DNA of 64,000 nt, from contig NZ_KB908387.1 of NCBI RefSeq assembly GCF_000381005.1, positions 21,046-85,045 on the forward strand, in the 5' to 3' direction. Of the stretch, positions 43,814 to 52,005 are shown piece by piece. The stretch comes from Selenomonas bovis DSM 23594. GTDB taxonomy: Bacteria > Bacillota > Negativicutes > Selenomonadales > Selenomonadaceae. Position 1 is the stretch's first letter. Each line of letters begins with the position of its first letter. A program made the position numbers and the translations under genes. Below the pieces are notes generated by a model. It did no database searches. It was not told where the DNA came from and saw nothing but the letters and a program-made list of their open reading frames with translations.

Positions 43814-45148
43814 TCAGGAACGCATGACGAGGTTGATGACGAAAGCGAGAGAGACGAGCCACATGATCCAGCTGACTTCCTTGTACTTGCCGACGGCGGT
43901 CTTCATGAACGCGTAGCTCACGAAACCGAACGCGAAGCCGTTGGCAATCGAGCCTGTGAGCGGCATCATGACGATGGTGAGGAAGGCCGGCAGGGCATCG
44001 GAGAAGTCCGCGAAGTTGATCTTGCCGACTTCCTGCATCATGAGGGCGCCGACGAGGATGAGCGGCGGCGCCGTCGCGAAGCCCGGCACGAGGCCGACGA
44101 GCGGCGCAAAGAGCAGCGCGATGAGGAAGCAGATGGAGACCGTCACGGCCGTGAGGCCCGTCTTGCCGCCCGCTGCGATGCCCGCGGCGCTCTCGATATA
44201 GCTCGTGACCGTCGAAGTGCCGAATACTGAGGAGCAGATCGTGCCCACAGCGTCCGTCGTGAGGGCGCGGTCGAGGTTCTCGATCTCGCCGTTCGGCTTC
44301 ACGAGCTTCGCCTTCGACGTGAGGCCGATGAGTGTGCCCATGTTATCGAAGAGTTCGACGACCGTGAACGTGAAGATGATGGAGACGATGCCGTAGTTCC
44401 ACGCGCCGACGATGTCGAGCTTGCCGAACGTCTCGCCCATGTGCGGCATGCTCGTGCTCACGATATCAGAGATGCCATGCGGCACCGGCGAGTAGCCGAG
44501 GCACATGGAGAGCAGCGTCGTCGCGACGATGCCGATGAGGATGGAGCCCTGTACCTTGCGCGCCATAAGCGCGCCCGTGAGCACGAGGCCGAAGAGCGAG
44601 AGCAGCGTCGTCGGCTGCGTCACATGGCCGAGGCCGATGAACGTCGCCTTGTCCGGCACGATGAGGCCCGTGCCCTTGAGGCCGATGAAAGCGATGAAGA
44701 GGCCGATGCCCACGCCGATGGCTACGCGCAGATTCTGCGGCACGGCGTTGATGATGGCCTGGCGGATGTGACTGACCGTGAGGATCAGGAACAGGACGCC
44801 CGAGAAGAACACCGCACCGAGCGCGACTGTCCAGTGCAGGCCAAGCGTGCCGCACACATAGTAGGCGAAAAAGGCGTTGAGGCCCATACCCGGCGCGAGC
44901 GCGACCGGATAGTTGGCAACGACGCCCATGACCATCGTCGAGAGCGCCGCGATCCAGATGGTCGAGGCAATGGCCGCATCTTTCGGGATGCCCGCCTCGG
45001 AAAGAATATTCGGATTGACGAAGATGATATAGGCGAGCGCGATGAACGTCGTGAGTCCCGCCAGGATCTCCGTCTTGACCGTCGTCTGCTTCTCCGCGAG
45101 CTTGAAATAGCGCGCGAGGAAGCCGGACGAAGTCGTTTGTGACTTCAT
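43814..45148 (-). CDS. Purine (adenine/guanine/hypoxanthine) permease, AzgA family of NCS2
   Basis: 444-aa polytopic permease with about 13 hydrophobic segments. AzgA-type motifs: N-terminal KLAEKQTTVKTEILAGLTTF and IALAYIIFVNP, then GMGLNAFFAYYV, VELFDNMGTLIGLT and SSVFGTSTVTSYIESAAGIA. It imports purine bases by proton symport. The exact base is not decidable from sequence. It is monocistronic, with a leader of only about 35 nt, so no purine riboswitch fits. GGAGG lies 7 nt before the ATG. Confidence 0.92.
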   Translation of the reverse strand: MKSQTTSSGFLARYFKLAEKQTTVKTEILAGLTTFIALAYIIFVNPNILSEAGIPKDAAIASTIWIAALSTMVMGVVANYPVALAPGMGLNAFFAYYVCGTLGLHWTVALGAVFFSGVLFLILTVSHIRQAIINAVPQNLRVAIGVGIGLFIAFIGLKGTGLIVPDKATFIGLGHVTQPTTLLSLFGLVLTGALMARKVQGSILIGIVATTLLSMCLGYSPVPHGISDIVSTSMPHMGETFGKLDIVGAWNYGIVSIIFTFTVVELFDNMGTLIGLTSKAKLVKPNGEIENLDRALTTDAVGTICSSVFGTSTVTSYIESAAGIAAGGKTGLTAVTVSICFLIALLFAPLVGLVPGFATAPPLILVGALMMQEVGKINFADFSDALPAFLTIVMMPLTGSIANGFAFGFVSYAFMKTAVGKYKEVSWIMWLVSLAFVINLVMRS

Positions 45149-45188
45149 ATCGAATCCTCCTTCTTCTAGGCAATACGATTGCCCGCTT

Positions 45189-45217
45189 AGAATACCACAT
45201 CAACAGGCGGAATGCAA
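45189..45217 (-). promoter_or_regulatory. Predicted promoter of the purine permease
   Basis: Minus strand TTGCAT, 17 bp, TATTCT, about 40 bp before the start codon. Confidence 0.6.
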
Positions 45218-45260
45218 CCAACAGCGGCGCTCCGGTACGGCGCGCCGCCCTTCCCAGGGA

Positions 45261-45293
45261 AAGCGAAGAGCCGGAGCGTAGCACTCCGGCTCT
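45261..45293 (-). terminator. Terminator hairpin after the exonuclease gene
   Basis: Perfect 10-bp stem AGAGCCGGAG/CTCCGGCTCT (45267-45276, 45284-45293), 7-nt loop, followed by the weak T-stretch TCGCTTT on the minus strand. Confidence 0.65.
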
Positions 45294-45310
45294 TTGCCGT
45301 GCAGGGGGGG

Positions 45311-45970
45311 TCATAGCTCCTTGGAGAGCGCCGCGAGCTCCGGGCAGAGATCGCCGATGGAGCTCGTGAGATCCTCCTTCGGCTGGAGGATGTCGAGCAC
45401 CGGCTGCATCGTCTTGCGGAACTTCGCGTCGTCCTGCATGAGCACGAGGATGGCGCTCGTATTGATGGCGTCGTCGAGCGCCGTGTGCTGCGTCCCCTCG
45501 AAATTGCGGTCCATCGCGCCGAGCGCGTGCTTGAGCGCGAGGCTGTTGTGCAGGCCGAGCCTGTCGTCGAACGCCTGCTGCAGGTCCACCCAGCGGCTGT
45601 CGAGCCACGCGAGGTCGAACGCGGGGAGCTTCTTCCGGCATTCGCTCCTGAGCTGCTTGATATCCGACATGCTCCACGAGTAGATTTTCGTCGGCGCCGC
45701 GCCCACCCAGTCGACGAACGCCTGGAACTGCTTCTCGAAGATCTCGCCGCCGTCCACCTTTTCCTGCGTGATGCCGGTGAGGGCCGTGATCTGCTTGCGG
45801 ATCGGCCCATACTGCGGCCTCACATAGCACTGGAACGTGCTCTCCTGCGCGAACGACGCGTCGAGCCGCACGGCGCCGAACTCTATGACCTCATCGCGGA
45901 GCGTGCGCCGCACCTCGCGGTAATCACGGCTCACGGGATTCATCTCGAGATCCACTACAACGTAATTCAT
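45311..45970 (-). CDS. DEDDh-family 3'-5' exonuclease
   Basis: 219 aa. Exo I motif VVDLEMNPV (Asp, Glu), Exo II around KIYSWSMSDIKQL (Asp), Exo III HTALDDAINT (His, Asp), i.e. a complete DEDDh active site. It resembles the stand-alone KapD/EriI-like exonucleases of Firmicutes. The substrate (RNA or DNA) is unknown. AGGAGGAG precedes the ATG at 45970; 23 codons of open frame upstream are excluded. Monocistronic. Confidence 0.85.
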   Translation of the reverse strand: MNYVVVDLEMNPVSRDYREVRRTLRDEVIEFGAVRLDASFAQESTFQCYVRPQYGPIRKQITALTGITQEKVDGGEIFEKQFQAFVDWVGAAPTKIYSWSMSDIKQLRSECRKKLPAFDLAWLDSRWVDLQQAFDDRLGLHNSLALKHALGAMDRNFEGTQHTALDDAINTSAILVLMQDDAKFRKTMQPVLDILQPKEDLTSSIGDLCPELAALSKEL

Positions 45971-45988
45971 TTGCTCCTCCTGCGCTTT

Positions 45989-46057
45989 CCAACGGAACCA
46001 CCGTGACAGCCTTACCCTCCATGCAGGGGAAAGGCGCATCCTTCTCTCAGTGGTTCC
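45989..46057. repeat. Short inverted repeat resembling repeat family 2 ends
   Basis: GGAACCAC at 45989 and GTGGTTCC at 46050 are inverted and bracket about 50 bp. They share the AGGAACCACTG-type outer end of the element at 52215-52375 but not the inner part. Confidence 0.35.
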
Positions 46058-46080
46058 TGAAATCTTATAATTTCTATTGT

Positions 46081-46299
46081 ACTATGTAAATCCCCAAGAG
46101 CGCAAGCCGCAGGCGCAGCGCGATTGGCTGGATTTACTGCAAGGACGGGCGCACAATGTCCACAAAGTGGACGTTTGTGCGTTGAGTTTACTATGTAAAC
46201 CCCCAAGAGCGCAAGCCGCAGGCGCAGCGCGATTGGCTGGATTTACTGCAAGGGCGGGCGCACAATGTCCACGAAGTGGACGTTTGTGCGTTGAGCTTA
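46081..46299 (+). repeat. Interspersed repeat family 1, copies D and E in tandem
   Basis: Two near-identical head-to-tail copies with a period of 109 bp (ACTATGTAAA at 46081 and 46190, ACTATG again at 46299). Each has GTAAATCC/GGATTTAC (the second copy GTAAACCC) around a GC-rich core, then GCACAA.GTCCAC with its complement GTGGAC.TTGTGC as a long hairpin. No ORF is conserved in it. Confidence 0.9.
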
Positions 46300-46483
46300 C
46301 TATGAAATTCCAGGAACGCAAACCACGGCGCGCAGGCCGAACAGAAGAAATCACGCTGTCCGTGTCCCGCCATCATGCGAGAGATGCCCTCCCTATGCTA
46401 TAATAGAAGGCGTCGTACCAAAGGCGCCATGCGCCCATGCGCAAACCTTGTGCGCCCCTGCATAACCAATGAGGAGATTTCAC

Positions 46484-47125
46484 ATGAGCTATTCGCTGTA
46501 TCTGTTCGATTTCGATTACACCCTGGTCAACTCTGAGGAGGGCATCCTCAAATGTTTCCGCCTGACACTCGACGCCTATGCGCGGCCGCAGGTGCCGGAC
46601 GATGTCATCCGCAAGACCATCGGCCTGCCGATGGAGGAGGCCGTGCGCCGCATCACGGGCTACGAGGACGCCGCCCAGATCGACGCGTTCATCGAGGATT
46701 ACCGCCATCTCGCCGACCGCTACATGACGCCCGGCACGCATTTCTTCCCCGACACGCTTGACGTGCTGCGCGCCCTGCGCGCGCGCGACGCGCGCATCGG
46801 CATCATCTCCTCGAAGACGCGCAGCCGCATCCAGGAGAAATTCGACGAGACGGGCACGAGCGACCTCATCGACCGCATCATCGGCATCGAGGATGTCAAG
46901 ACGCCGAAGCCCGCGCCCGAGGGCATCGAGGCCGCGCTGCGCGCCTTCGGCGCCGCGCGTCAGCAGACGCTCTACGTCGGCGACAGTGTCGTCGACGCGG
47001 GCGCCGCGCAGCAGGCCGCCGTCCCTTTCGCCGCCGTGCTCACGGGCGCGACGCCCGCCGCCGCGTTCGACGCCTATCCGCACGTGGCCATCTGCCAGAA
47101 TCTGCGCGGCCTGCTGACGCTCTGA
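46484..47125 (+). CDS. HAD-superfamily hydrolase, phosphoglycolate phosphatase-like
   Basis: 213 aa. HAD motif I DFDYTLVNS (nucleophile Asp and general acid Asp), motif II SSKT, motif III Lys in VKTPKPAPEG, motif IV VGDSVVD. A helical cap lies between motifs I and II (C1 cap). The substrate is undefined; it could be Gph or a pyrophosphatase-like PpaX. GAGGAG is 7 nt before the ATG at 46484. A TATAAT at 46399-46404 may be its -10, but no good -35 is present. Confidence 0.87.
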   Translation: MSYSLYLFDFDYTLVNSEEGILKCFRLTLDAYARPQVPDDVIRKTIGLPMEEAVRRITGYEDAAQIDAFIEDYRHLADRYMTPGTHFFPDTLDVLRALRARDARIGIISSKTRSRIQEKFDETGTSDLIDRIIGIEDVKTPKPAPEGIEAALRAFGAARQQTLYVGDSVVDAGAAQQAAVPFAAVLTGATPAAAFDAYPHVAICQNLRGLLTL

Positions 47126-47177
47126 GCACCGCACCCGCCCGCACCGCAACAGCGCATAAATATCACAGATGGAGAAA

Positions 47178-47224
47178 ACGAGGCTGCCACCGGAGTGCAT
47201 CACACACTCCGGCGACAGCCTCGT
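47178..47224. terminator. Hairpin between convergent genes, probable bidirectional terminator
   Basis: Long imperfect stem ACGAGGCTG...CGGAGTG with complement CACTCCG...CAGCCTCGT (47178-47197, 47205-47224). The T-runs on both sides are short. Confidence 0.6.
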
Positions 47225-47284
47225 CATTTCTAATAGATACCGCAGCCGCATCCAGGCGCACAGCGCGCAGCAGCCGCGCCCCGC

Positions 47285-47536
47285 TCAATCCTTCTCTGCC
47301 GACGCCTCACCCGCCGCCTCGTAGGGCAGGGGCTCTCGCGAGAGCTCGACATGGCCGAGCAGCTGGCGCGCCATGCGCTCGAACTTCGTGCGCGGCAGGA
47401 GCACATAATGGCCGCAGCCCTGGCACTTGAGCCGGAAATCCATGCCCGTGCGCACGATGAGCCACTCATTCGCGCCGCAGGGATGCGGCTTTTTCATGCG
47501 CACGATGTCGCCGAGCTCATAGGATTTCTTCTCCAC
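47285..47536 (-). CDS. DUF951 family small zinc-motif protein
   Basis: 83 aa. Pattern YELGDIVRMKKPHPCGANEW then RLKCQGCGHYVLLPR; the Cys in PCG and the CxxC pair could bind zinc. This matches DUF951 (YyzM of Bacillus), often found next to ychF as here. The start is GTG at 47536 with AGGAGG 7-8 nt upstream; the longer frame overlaps ychF. The C-terminal 20 residues are variable. Function unknown; linked to ychF by conserved position. Confidence 0.85.
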   Translation of the reverse strand: MEKKSYELGDIVRMKKPHPCGANEWLIVRTGMDFRLKCQGCGHYVLLPRTKFERMARQLLGHVELSREPLPYEAAGEASAEKD

Positions 47537-47564
47537 AGCGCTTCCTCCTGTCACCAGCGATGCC

Positions 47565-48671
47565 TCAGACGTTGAACCGGAAGTTGACGACATCGCCGTC
47601 CTGCATAACGTAGTCCTTGCCCTCGACGCGGACCTGGCCCTTCTCGCGCGCGGCGGCGACGGAGCCCGCCGCGACGAGGTCGTCGTAGTTCACGATCTCG
47701 GCGCGGATGAAACCGCGCTCGAAATCCGTGTGGATCTTGCCCGCCGCCTTCGGCGCCGTCGTGCCCTTGACGATCGTCCAGGCGCGGCACTCGTCAGGGC
47801 CGGCCGTGAGGAACGTCTGAAGGCCGAGCAGGTCGAACGCCGCCTTGATGAGGCGGTCGAGGCCGCTCTCCGTCTCGCCGAGATCCTCGAGGAACGCCTT
47901 GGCCTCCTCAGGATCGAGCTCGGCGATCTCCGACTCGACCTTCGCGGAGATCGCGACGACCTCCGCGCCCTCCTTGGCGGCGAACTCCTTGACCTTCTGC
48001 ACGAACGGATTCTCGTCGTAGGCCGTCGCGACCTCGTCCTCCGCGACATTCGCAACGTAGAGCGTCGGCTTCAGCGTGAGGAGGTTCATCTCCTTGATGA
48101 GCGCGAGATCGTCCTCTGATAGCTCGACCTGGCGCGCGGGACGGCCCTCGTCGAGCGCCGCCTTGATGCGGCGCAGGATCTCATCCTCGACCTTGGCCTC
48201 CTTGTTGCCGGACTTCGCGATCTTCGCGAGACGCATAATGCGTTTCTCGACGATCTCGAGGTCGGCGAGGCAGAGCTCCGTCTGGATGATGTCGATGTCG
48301 CGCAGGGGATCGATGCCGCCCTCGACGTGCGTGATATTCGGATCCTCAAAGCAGCGCACGACATGCGCGACGGCGTCGACCTGGCGGATATGCTCGAGGA
48401 ACTTGTTGCCGAGTCCCTCGCCCTTGCTCGCGCCCTTGACGAGGCCCGCGATGTCGACGAAGCGCACGGAGGCCGGCGTCGTCTTCTTCGACTGGTACAT
48501 CTCATGCAGCACGCCGAGCCGCGAATCCGGCACGGCCACGACGCCGACATTCGGCTCGATCGTGCAGAACGGGAAATTCGCCGCCTCGGCCCCCGCCTTC
48601 GTGATGGCGTTAAACAGCGTGCTCTTGCCGACATTCGGCAGACCTACGATACCGACTTCTAAATTGCTCAA
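47565..48671 (-). CDS. ychF: Redox-regulated ATPase YchF (EngD)
   Basis: 368 aa Obg-family P-loop NTPase that prefers ATP and binds ribosomes. G1 GLPNVGKST, G3 DIAGLVKGAS, the changed G4 (V-A-N-V-A-E rather than NKxD), and the C-terminal TGS domain with ARAWTIVKGTTAPKAAGKIH-like CRAWTI segment and VMQDGDVVNFRFNV end. The start is TTG at 48671 with AAGGTGG 7 nt upstream, giving the standard MSNLEVGIVGLPNVGK start. Promoter at 48758-48786. Confidence 0.95.
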   Translation of the reverse strand: MSNLEVGIVGLPNVGKSTLFNAITKAGAEAANFPFCTIEPNVGVVAVPDSRLGVLHEMYQSKKTTPASVRFVDIAGLVKGASKGEGLGNKFLEHIRQVDAVAHVVRCFEDPNITHVEGGIDPLRDIDIIQTELCLADLEIVEKRIMRLAKIAKSGNKEAKVEDEILRRIKAALDEGRPARQVELSEDDLALIKEMNLLTLKPTLYVANVAEDEVATAYDENPFVQKVKEFAAKEGAEVVAISAKVESEIAELDPEEAKAFLEDLGETESGLDRLIKAAFDLLGLQTFLTAGPDECRAWTIVKGTTAPKAAGKIHTDFERGFIRAEIVNYDDLVAAGSVAAAREKGQVRVEGKDYVMQDGDVVNFRFNV

Positions 48672-48757
48672 TGTGATTCCACCTTTATACTTTCTGTGCC
48701 CCTCCTGGAAACACCGCGCATCTCTCGGGGACACTCCTTTTCATCAGCGCTTTTTAT

Positions 48758-48786
48758 ATTTTAGTAGAAACCAGACGATTTGGCAA
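48758..48786 (-). promoter_or_regulatory. Predicted promoter of ychF
   Basis: Minus strand TTGCCA, 17 bp, TAAAAT, about 85 bp before the TTG start. The region between ychF and the response regulator gene (48672-48966) holds nothing else recognised. Confidence 0.55.
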
Positions 48787-48966
48787 GAGAAGCGGCCACG
48801 CTGCAGCCGCGCAAACGAAAGTCTCACAAGCGCTACGACTTTTTCTCTTTCCGCGGCAGGATTTCGCGCCGCCGCGGCGAATACATGAGTATCAGCCATG
48901 GGAAAATCTCGGGGAAATTGCCGCGACCGGCCCTCCCCCTGTACCCTGCGAATGGAGGCGGACATA

Positions 48967-49347
48967 TTGGATAAAAAACTCAGACTCCTCGTCTCGGACG
49001 ACTCGAAGCTGCTGCGCAAGAAGCTGCGCGCGGAGCTCGAAGCGCTCGACTGCGAGGTCATCGAAGCAGAAAACGGCAAAGAAGCCATCATGAAGGATCT
49101 CAAGGACAAGCCGGACGGCATCATCCTCGATATCGTGATGCCCGAGGTCGGCGGCATCGAGGCACTCCAGGTCATCAAGGAGGTCAGCCCGGACATCCCC
49201 GTCGTCATGCTCTCCTCTGCGGGCACGCCGCAGAAAATCATGAAGACGCTCAAGATGGGCGCCATCGACTTCATCCAGAAGCCCTATACGAGCGAGCAAA
49301 TCAAGAAGGCGGTGGACAACATCCGCAGGAAGGCCGGCAAAAAATGA
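48967..49347 (+). CDS. Single-domain response regulator (CheY-like)
   Basis: 126 aa receiver domain without output domain. Acidic pocket LVSDDSK, phosphoacceptor Asp in LDIVMPEVGG, Thr/Ser switch LSSAG, and KP in IQKPYTS. The start is TTG at 48967 with GGAGG 8 nt upstream; the ATG at 48952 lies before the Shine-Dalgarno. It overlaps the next gene by 4 bp (ATGA), so a coupled pair. No histidine kinase gene is near. Confidence 0.88.
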   Translation: MDKKLRLLVSDDSKLLRKKLRAELEALDCEVIEAENGKEAIMKDLKDKPDGIILDIVMPEVGGIEALQVIKEVSPDIPVVMLSSAGTPQKIMKTLKMGAIDFIQKPYTSEQIKKAVDNIRRKAGKK

Positions 49348-49991
49348 GCTGCATCGAATATTCCCAGCGTCTCCTCAACGCCGGCCTGCTGACCCCCAAG
49401 GAGCTCCCCGCCATTCTCAGCGGCGAGGTCAGCGAGCAGGCGCTGCGCGAGCGCTTCGGCAAACAGCCGCCGGACACGCATCCGGCGCGCAGCGCCGTGC
49501 TGCAGGCGGCCAAGGGCCTCCGGGACATCGAGCAGGAAGTGACGGCCTACGCGGACTATGCCGAGCTCTTCACAGCCTCGCTGTATCGCTTCCTGAAGCT
49601 CTCCTCGCTCGTCATACCGCAGTGCCTCGACGCCTCTGTCCTCGAGGACGCGCCGCACACCTGGGCAGTCGCCCAGCACATCACGGGCGACGTGAGCATC
49701 GTCAACGGCATCATCGCGCGCGATGAGGTATTTCTCGCGCTCGCGCGGCGCTACGGCGGCGACGCGGTCGAGGATCTCAAGGGCGACGCGACGGATGCGC
49801 TCGAGGAGTTCCTCAACGTCGTCAACGGCCTCTACATCGTGGAGCTCGCCAACCGCAAGATCGAGCCGGATCTCGACTTCCCGCTCGCCAACGAGGATGT
49901 GATCCCGCGCGGCAGCCATCAGCTCCTGCTCCGCATCTATACGGAGGCCGGCGACTTCGTGCTCGTTCTCTCGACGGATGCGTTTCTCTGA
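49344..49991 (+). CDS. CheX/CheC-like protein, probable response-regulator phosphatase partner
   Basis: 215 aa, soluble. Residues 1-60 are a helical N-terminal segment (LLTPKELPAILSGEVSEQAL). Residues about 60-215 look like a CheX fold: a GDATDALEEFLNVVNGLY helix with the E-x-x-N dephosphorylation motif (Glu155, Asn158), Pro180 after DLDF, and a C-terminal strand pair ending VLVLSTDAF. CheX/CheC proteins dephosphorylate CheY. The 4-bp overlap with the CheY-like gene supports that. The match is by motif and fold pattern only. Confidence 0.65.
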   Translation: MSCIEYSQRLLNAGLLTPKELPAILSGEVSEQALRERFGKQPPDTHPARSAVLQAAKGLRDIEQEVTAYADYAELFTASLYRFLKLSSLVIPQCLDASVLEDAPHTWAVAQHITGDVSIVNGIIARDEVFLALARRYGGDAVEDLKGDATDALEEFLNVVNGLYIVELANRKIEPDLDFPLANEDVIPRGSHQLLLRIYTEAGDFVLVLSTDAFL

Positions 49992-50042
49992 GCTGCCTCG
50001 ACCCGCAGCGCGCGGCAGTGCGGCTTCCTCCCGCGTCTTTGC

Positions 50043-50053
50043 GGGGGGGGGGG
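50043..50053 (+). repeat. Homopolymeric G tract (11 G)
   Basis: Run of 11 G in the 216-bp gap between the CheX-like gene and tRNA-Ser. The surrounding DNA has no gene. It could be a slippage site or a sequencing weak point. Confidence 0.8.
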
Positions 50054-50117
50054 CTCTGCTTTTCGCAGCAGTTCTTGAGGAATCACGAACGACTTTGTCC
50101 TTTCCTCGAAATTTCCC

Positions 50118-50146
50118 TTGACAACCCTGCGAGGCGCGGTTATAAT
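50118..50146 (+). promoter_or_regulatory. Predicted promoter of tRNA-Ser(GGA)
   Basis: TTGACA, 17 bp, TATAAT, both perfect, about 61 bp before the tRNA. Confidence 0.85.
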
Positions 50147-50207
50147 AGTCACTGTTGTGAGCGCACGTCGCTCGAAAATTTCATATCTGCCGTTGGGTAG
50201 AGCATTT

Positions 50208-50299
50208 GGAGAGTTGTCCGAGTGGTTGAAGGAGCACGCCTGGAAAGCGTGTATACGGGGAAACTTGTATCGAGAGTTCGAATCTCTCACTCTCCGCCA
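50208..50299 (+). tRNA. tRNA-Ser (anticodon GGA)
   Basis: 92 nt with encoded CCA. Acceptor GGAGAGT/ACTCTCC. The anticodon arm CACGC-CTGGAAA-GCGTG gives GGA. Long variable arm (GTATACGGGGAAACTTGTATC) and T-arm GAGAG-TTCGAAT-CTCTC. Confidence 0.96.
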
Positions 50300-50311
50300 T
50301 TTAGAACACAG

Positions 50312-50352
50312 CGCGCTATCGTGAGGGAATGTCCTCAGATAGCGCGTTTTTA
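50312..50352 (+). terminator. Intrinsic terminator of tRNA-Ser(GGA)
   Basis: Stem CGCGCTATC/GATAGCGCG (50312-50320, 50338-50346) with an inner TGAGG/CCTCA stem, then TTTTTATATT. Confidence 0.88.
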
Positions 50353-50355
50353 TAT

Positions 50356-50465
50356 TATGTAAATCCCCAAGAACGCAAGCCGCAGGCGCAGCGTGATTGG
50401 TGGGATTGACTGTAAGGGCGATGCGCAATGTCCACGAAGCGGACGTTTGTGCATGTAGCTTTGTA
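50356..50465 (+). repeat. Interspersed repeat family 1, copy F
   Basis: Full copy of about 110 bp starting ATGTAAATCCCCAAG directly after the T-run of the tRNA-Ser terminator, same relative orientation as copies B and C. Confidence 0.9.
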
Positions 50466-50498
50466 TGCATCCTCAGTTCCAATCAGGAGGGAACCGCC

Positions 50499-51872
50499 AT
50501 GTCCGAAGAGAAGAAGATCCTGGCCGCCATCATGGCGGCGTCCTTCATCACGCCGTTTTCCTCGAGCGCGCTGACGCTCTCGCTGCCGGACATCGGCCGC
50601 GAGTTCGCCGCGCCGCCGCAGCTGCTCGCCTGGATCCTCACGGGCTATCTGCTCGCGAACGTCGTCTGCCTGCTGCCGCTCGGCCGCGTCGCCGACCGCC
50701 TCGGCAAGCGGCGCGTCTTCCTCTCGGGCATGTGGCTCTCGGGGCTGACAGCACTCGCGGGCGCGTTTTCCACCGGCATCGGCACCATGCTCCTCTGGCG
50801 ATCCCTGCAGGGCGTCGGTACCTCGATGCTCTTCGCGACGAACATGTCGCTCCTCACGCTCGTCGTGCCGAAGGAGCGGCGCGGACGCGCCATCGGCTGG
50901 AACGTCGCCGTCGTCTACACGGGGCTCGCGCTCGGCCCGGTGCTCGGCGGCCTCATGAACTACTACCTCGGCTGGCGCAGCATCTTCCTCTTCCTCGCGG
51001 CGGCCTCGCTCGTCGCCGCCGCGCTCTCCGAGCGCGTCATCCAGCGGGAATGGCGCGCCGCTGCCCCGCCGCCCGCCGACGCTCCCGGCGCGCTGCTCTA
51101 CGCCCTCGGCATGACGGGCGTCATGTTCGGCCTCTCCGAGCTCATGGGCTCGCCACTCGCGCTGCCAGCGCTGCTCCTCGGCCTCGTCTTTTTCGCGCTC
51201 TTCCTGCGCCGCGAGCTTGCCCTGGGCGAGAGCGCCCTGCTGCCGCTCCACCTCTTCCGCACGAACCGTGCGTTCACGCTCTCGAGCCTCACGGCCATGC
51301 TCAACTACAGCGCGACGTTCGCGCTCACCTTCCTCCTCTCCCTCTACCTCCAGAACCTCCTCGGCTTCACCTCGCGCGAGGCGGGAACGGTGCTCCTCGT
51401 GCAGCCCGTCGTCATGGCGCTGCTCTCGCCGCAGGCCGGGCGCCTCTCCGACAAGTACTCCGCCGCCCTGCTCACCTCCGCCGGCATGGGCATCATCGCC
51501 GTGGGGCTCGTGCTCCTCATCCCCGTCCTCTCTCGCGCGAGCCTGCCACTGCTCGCGCTGCTCCTCGTCCTCATCGGCGCGGGCTTCGCGCTCTTCGGCG
51601 CGCCGAACAACAACGCCATCATGAGCGCTGTCCCGCCGCGCTATTACAGCCTCGCCTCCTCCATGCTCGGCACCGTGCGCCTCGTCGGCCAGGTGCTCTC
51701 CTGCGCCATCGTGACGCTCCTGCTCTCCCTCCGCTGGGACGCCCCGGCAGAGGCATCGCTCCTGCATAGCATCGAGCTCTCCTTCGTCGTCTTCGCCGTC
51801 CTCTGCGTCCTCGGCATCGCACCGTCGCTCGCGCGGCGCAGCGCCAAGAGCGAGCCGCGCGATGGTCGCTGA
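50499..51872 (+). CDS. MFS multidrug-type exporter (DHA2/EmrB-like)
   Basis: 457-aa polytopic membrane protein. Motif A GRVADRLGKRRVFL, the antiporter motif C region TGLALGPVLGGLM, and many further hydrophobic segments (13-14), placing it near the EmrB/QacA drug:H+ antiporters. The substrate is unknown, with no regulator or EmrA-like adaptor beside it. AGGAGG lies 8 nt before the ATG at 50499; the extra open frame upstream runs through repeat copy F. Confidence 0.88.
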   Translation: MSEEKKILAAIMAASFITPFSSSALTLSLPDIGREFAAPPQLLAWILTGYLLANVVCLLPLGRVADRLGKRRVFLSGMWLSGLTALAGAFSTGIGTMLLWRSLQGVGTSMLFATNMSLLTLVVPKERRGRAIGWNVAVVYTGLALGPVLGGLMNYYLGWRSIFLFLAAASLVAAALSERVIQREWRAAAPPPADAPGALLYALGMTGVMFGLSELMGSPLALPALLLGLVFFALFLRRELALGESALLPLHLFRTNRAFTLSSLTAMLNYSATFALTFLLSLYLQNLLGFTSREAGTVLLVQPVVMALLSPQAGRLSDKYSAALLTSAGMGIIAVGLVLLIPVLSRASLPLLALLLVLIGAGFALFGAPNNNAIMSAVPPRYYSLASSMLGTVRLVGQVLSCAIVTLLLSLRWDAPAEASLLHSIELSFVVFAVLCVLGIAPSLARRSAKSEPRDGR

Positions 51873-51970
51873 TGGCTGCTGACCCCCTCCGGGCCTGCCG
51901 GATGGCCGCCCGCCTGCCTGATGGTACCTGCCTCTCCGTGCGGAGGCAAGGGGCTGTCCGCGCGGAGAAA

Positions 51971-51999
51971 TTGACGCCGGTGCGGAAACATGGTATAAT
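51971..51999 (+). promoter_or_regulatory. Predicted promoter of the SRP RNA gene
   Basis: TTGACG, 17 bp, TATAAT; start predicted near 52006. Confidence 0.85.
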
Positions 52000-52005
52000 A
52001 TCTCA

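Noticed and set aside
45149..45217. Purine riboswitch upstream of the purine permease
   Set aside because: The predicted promoter leaves a leader of only about 35 nt, too short for a purine aptamer.
50397..50498. N-terminal extension of the MFS exporter by 34 codons
   Set aside because: It would be encoded by repeat copy F; the ATG at 50499 has AGGAGG at good spacing.
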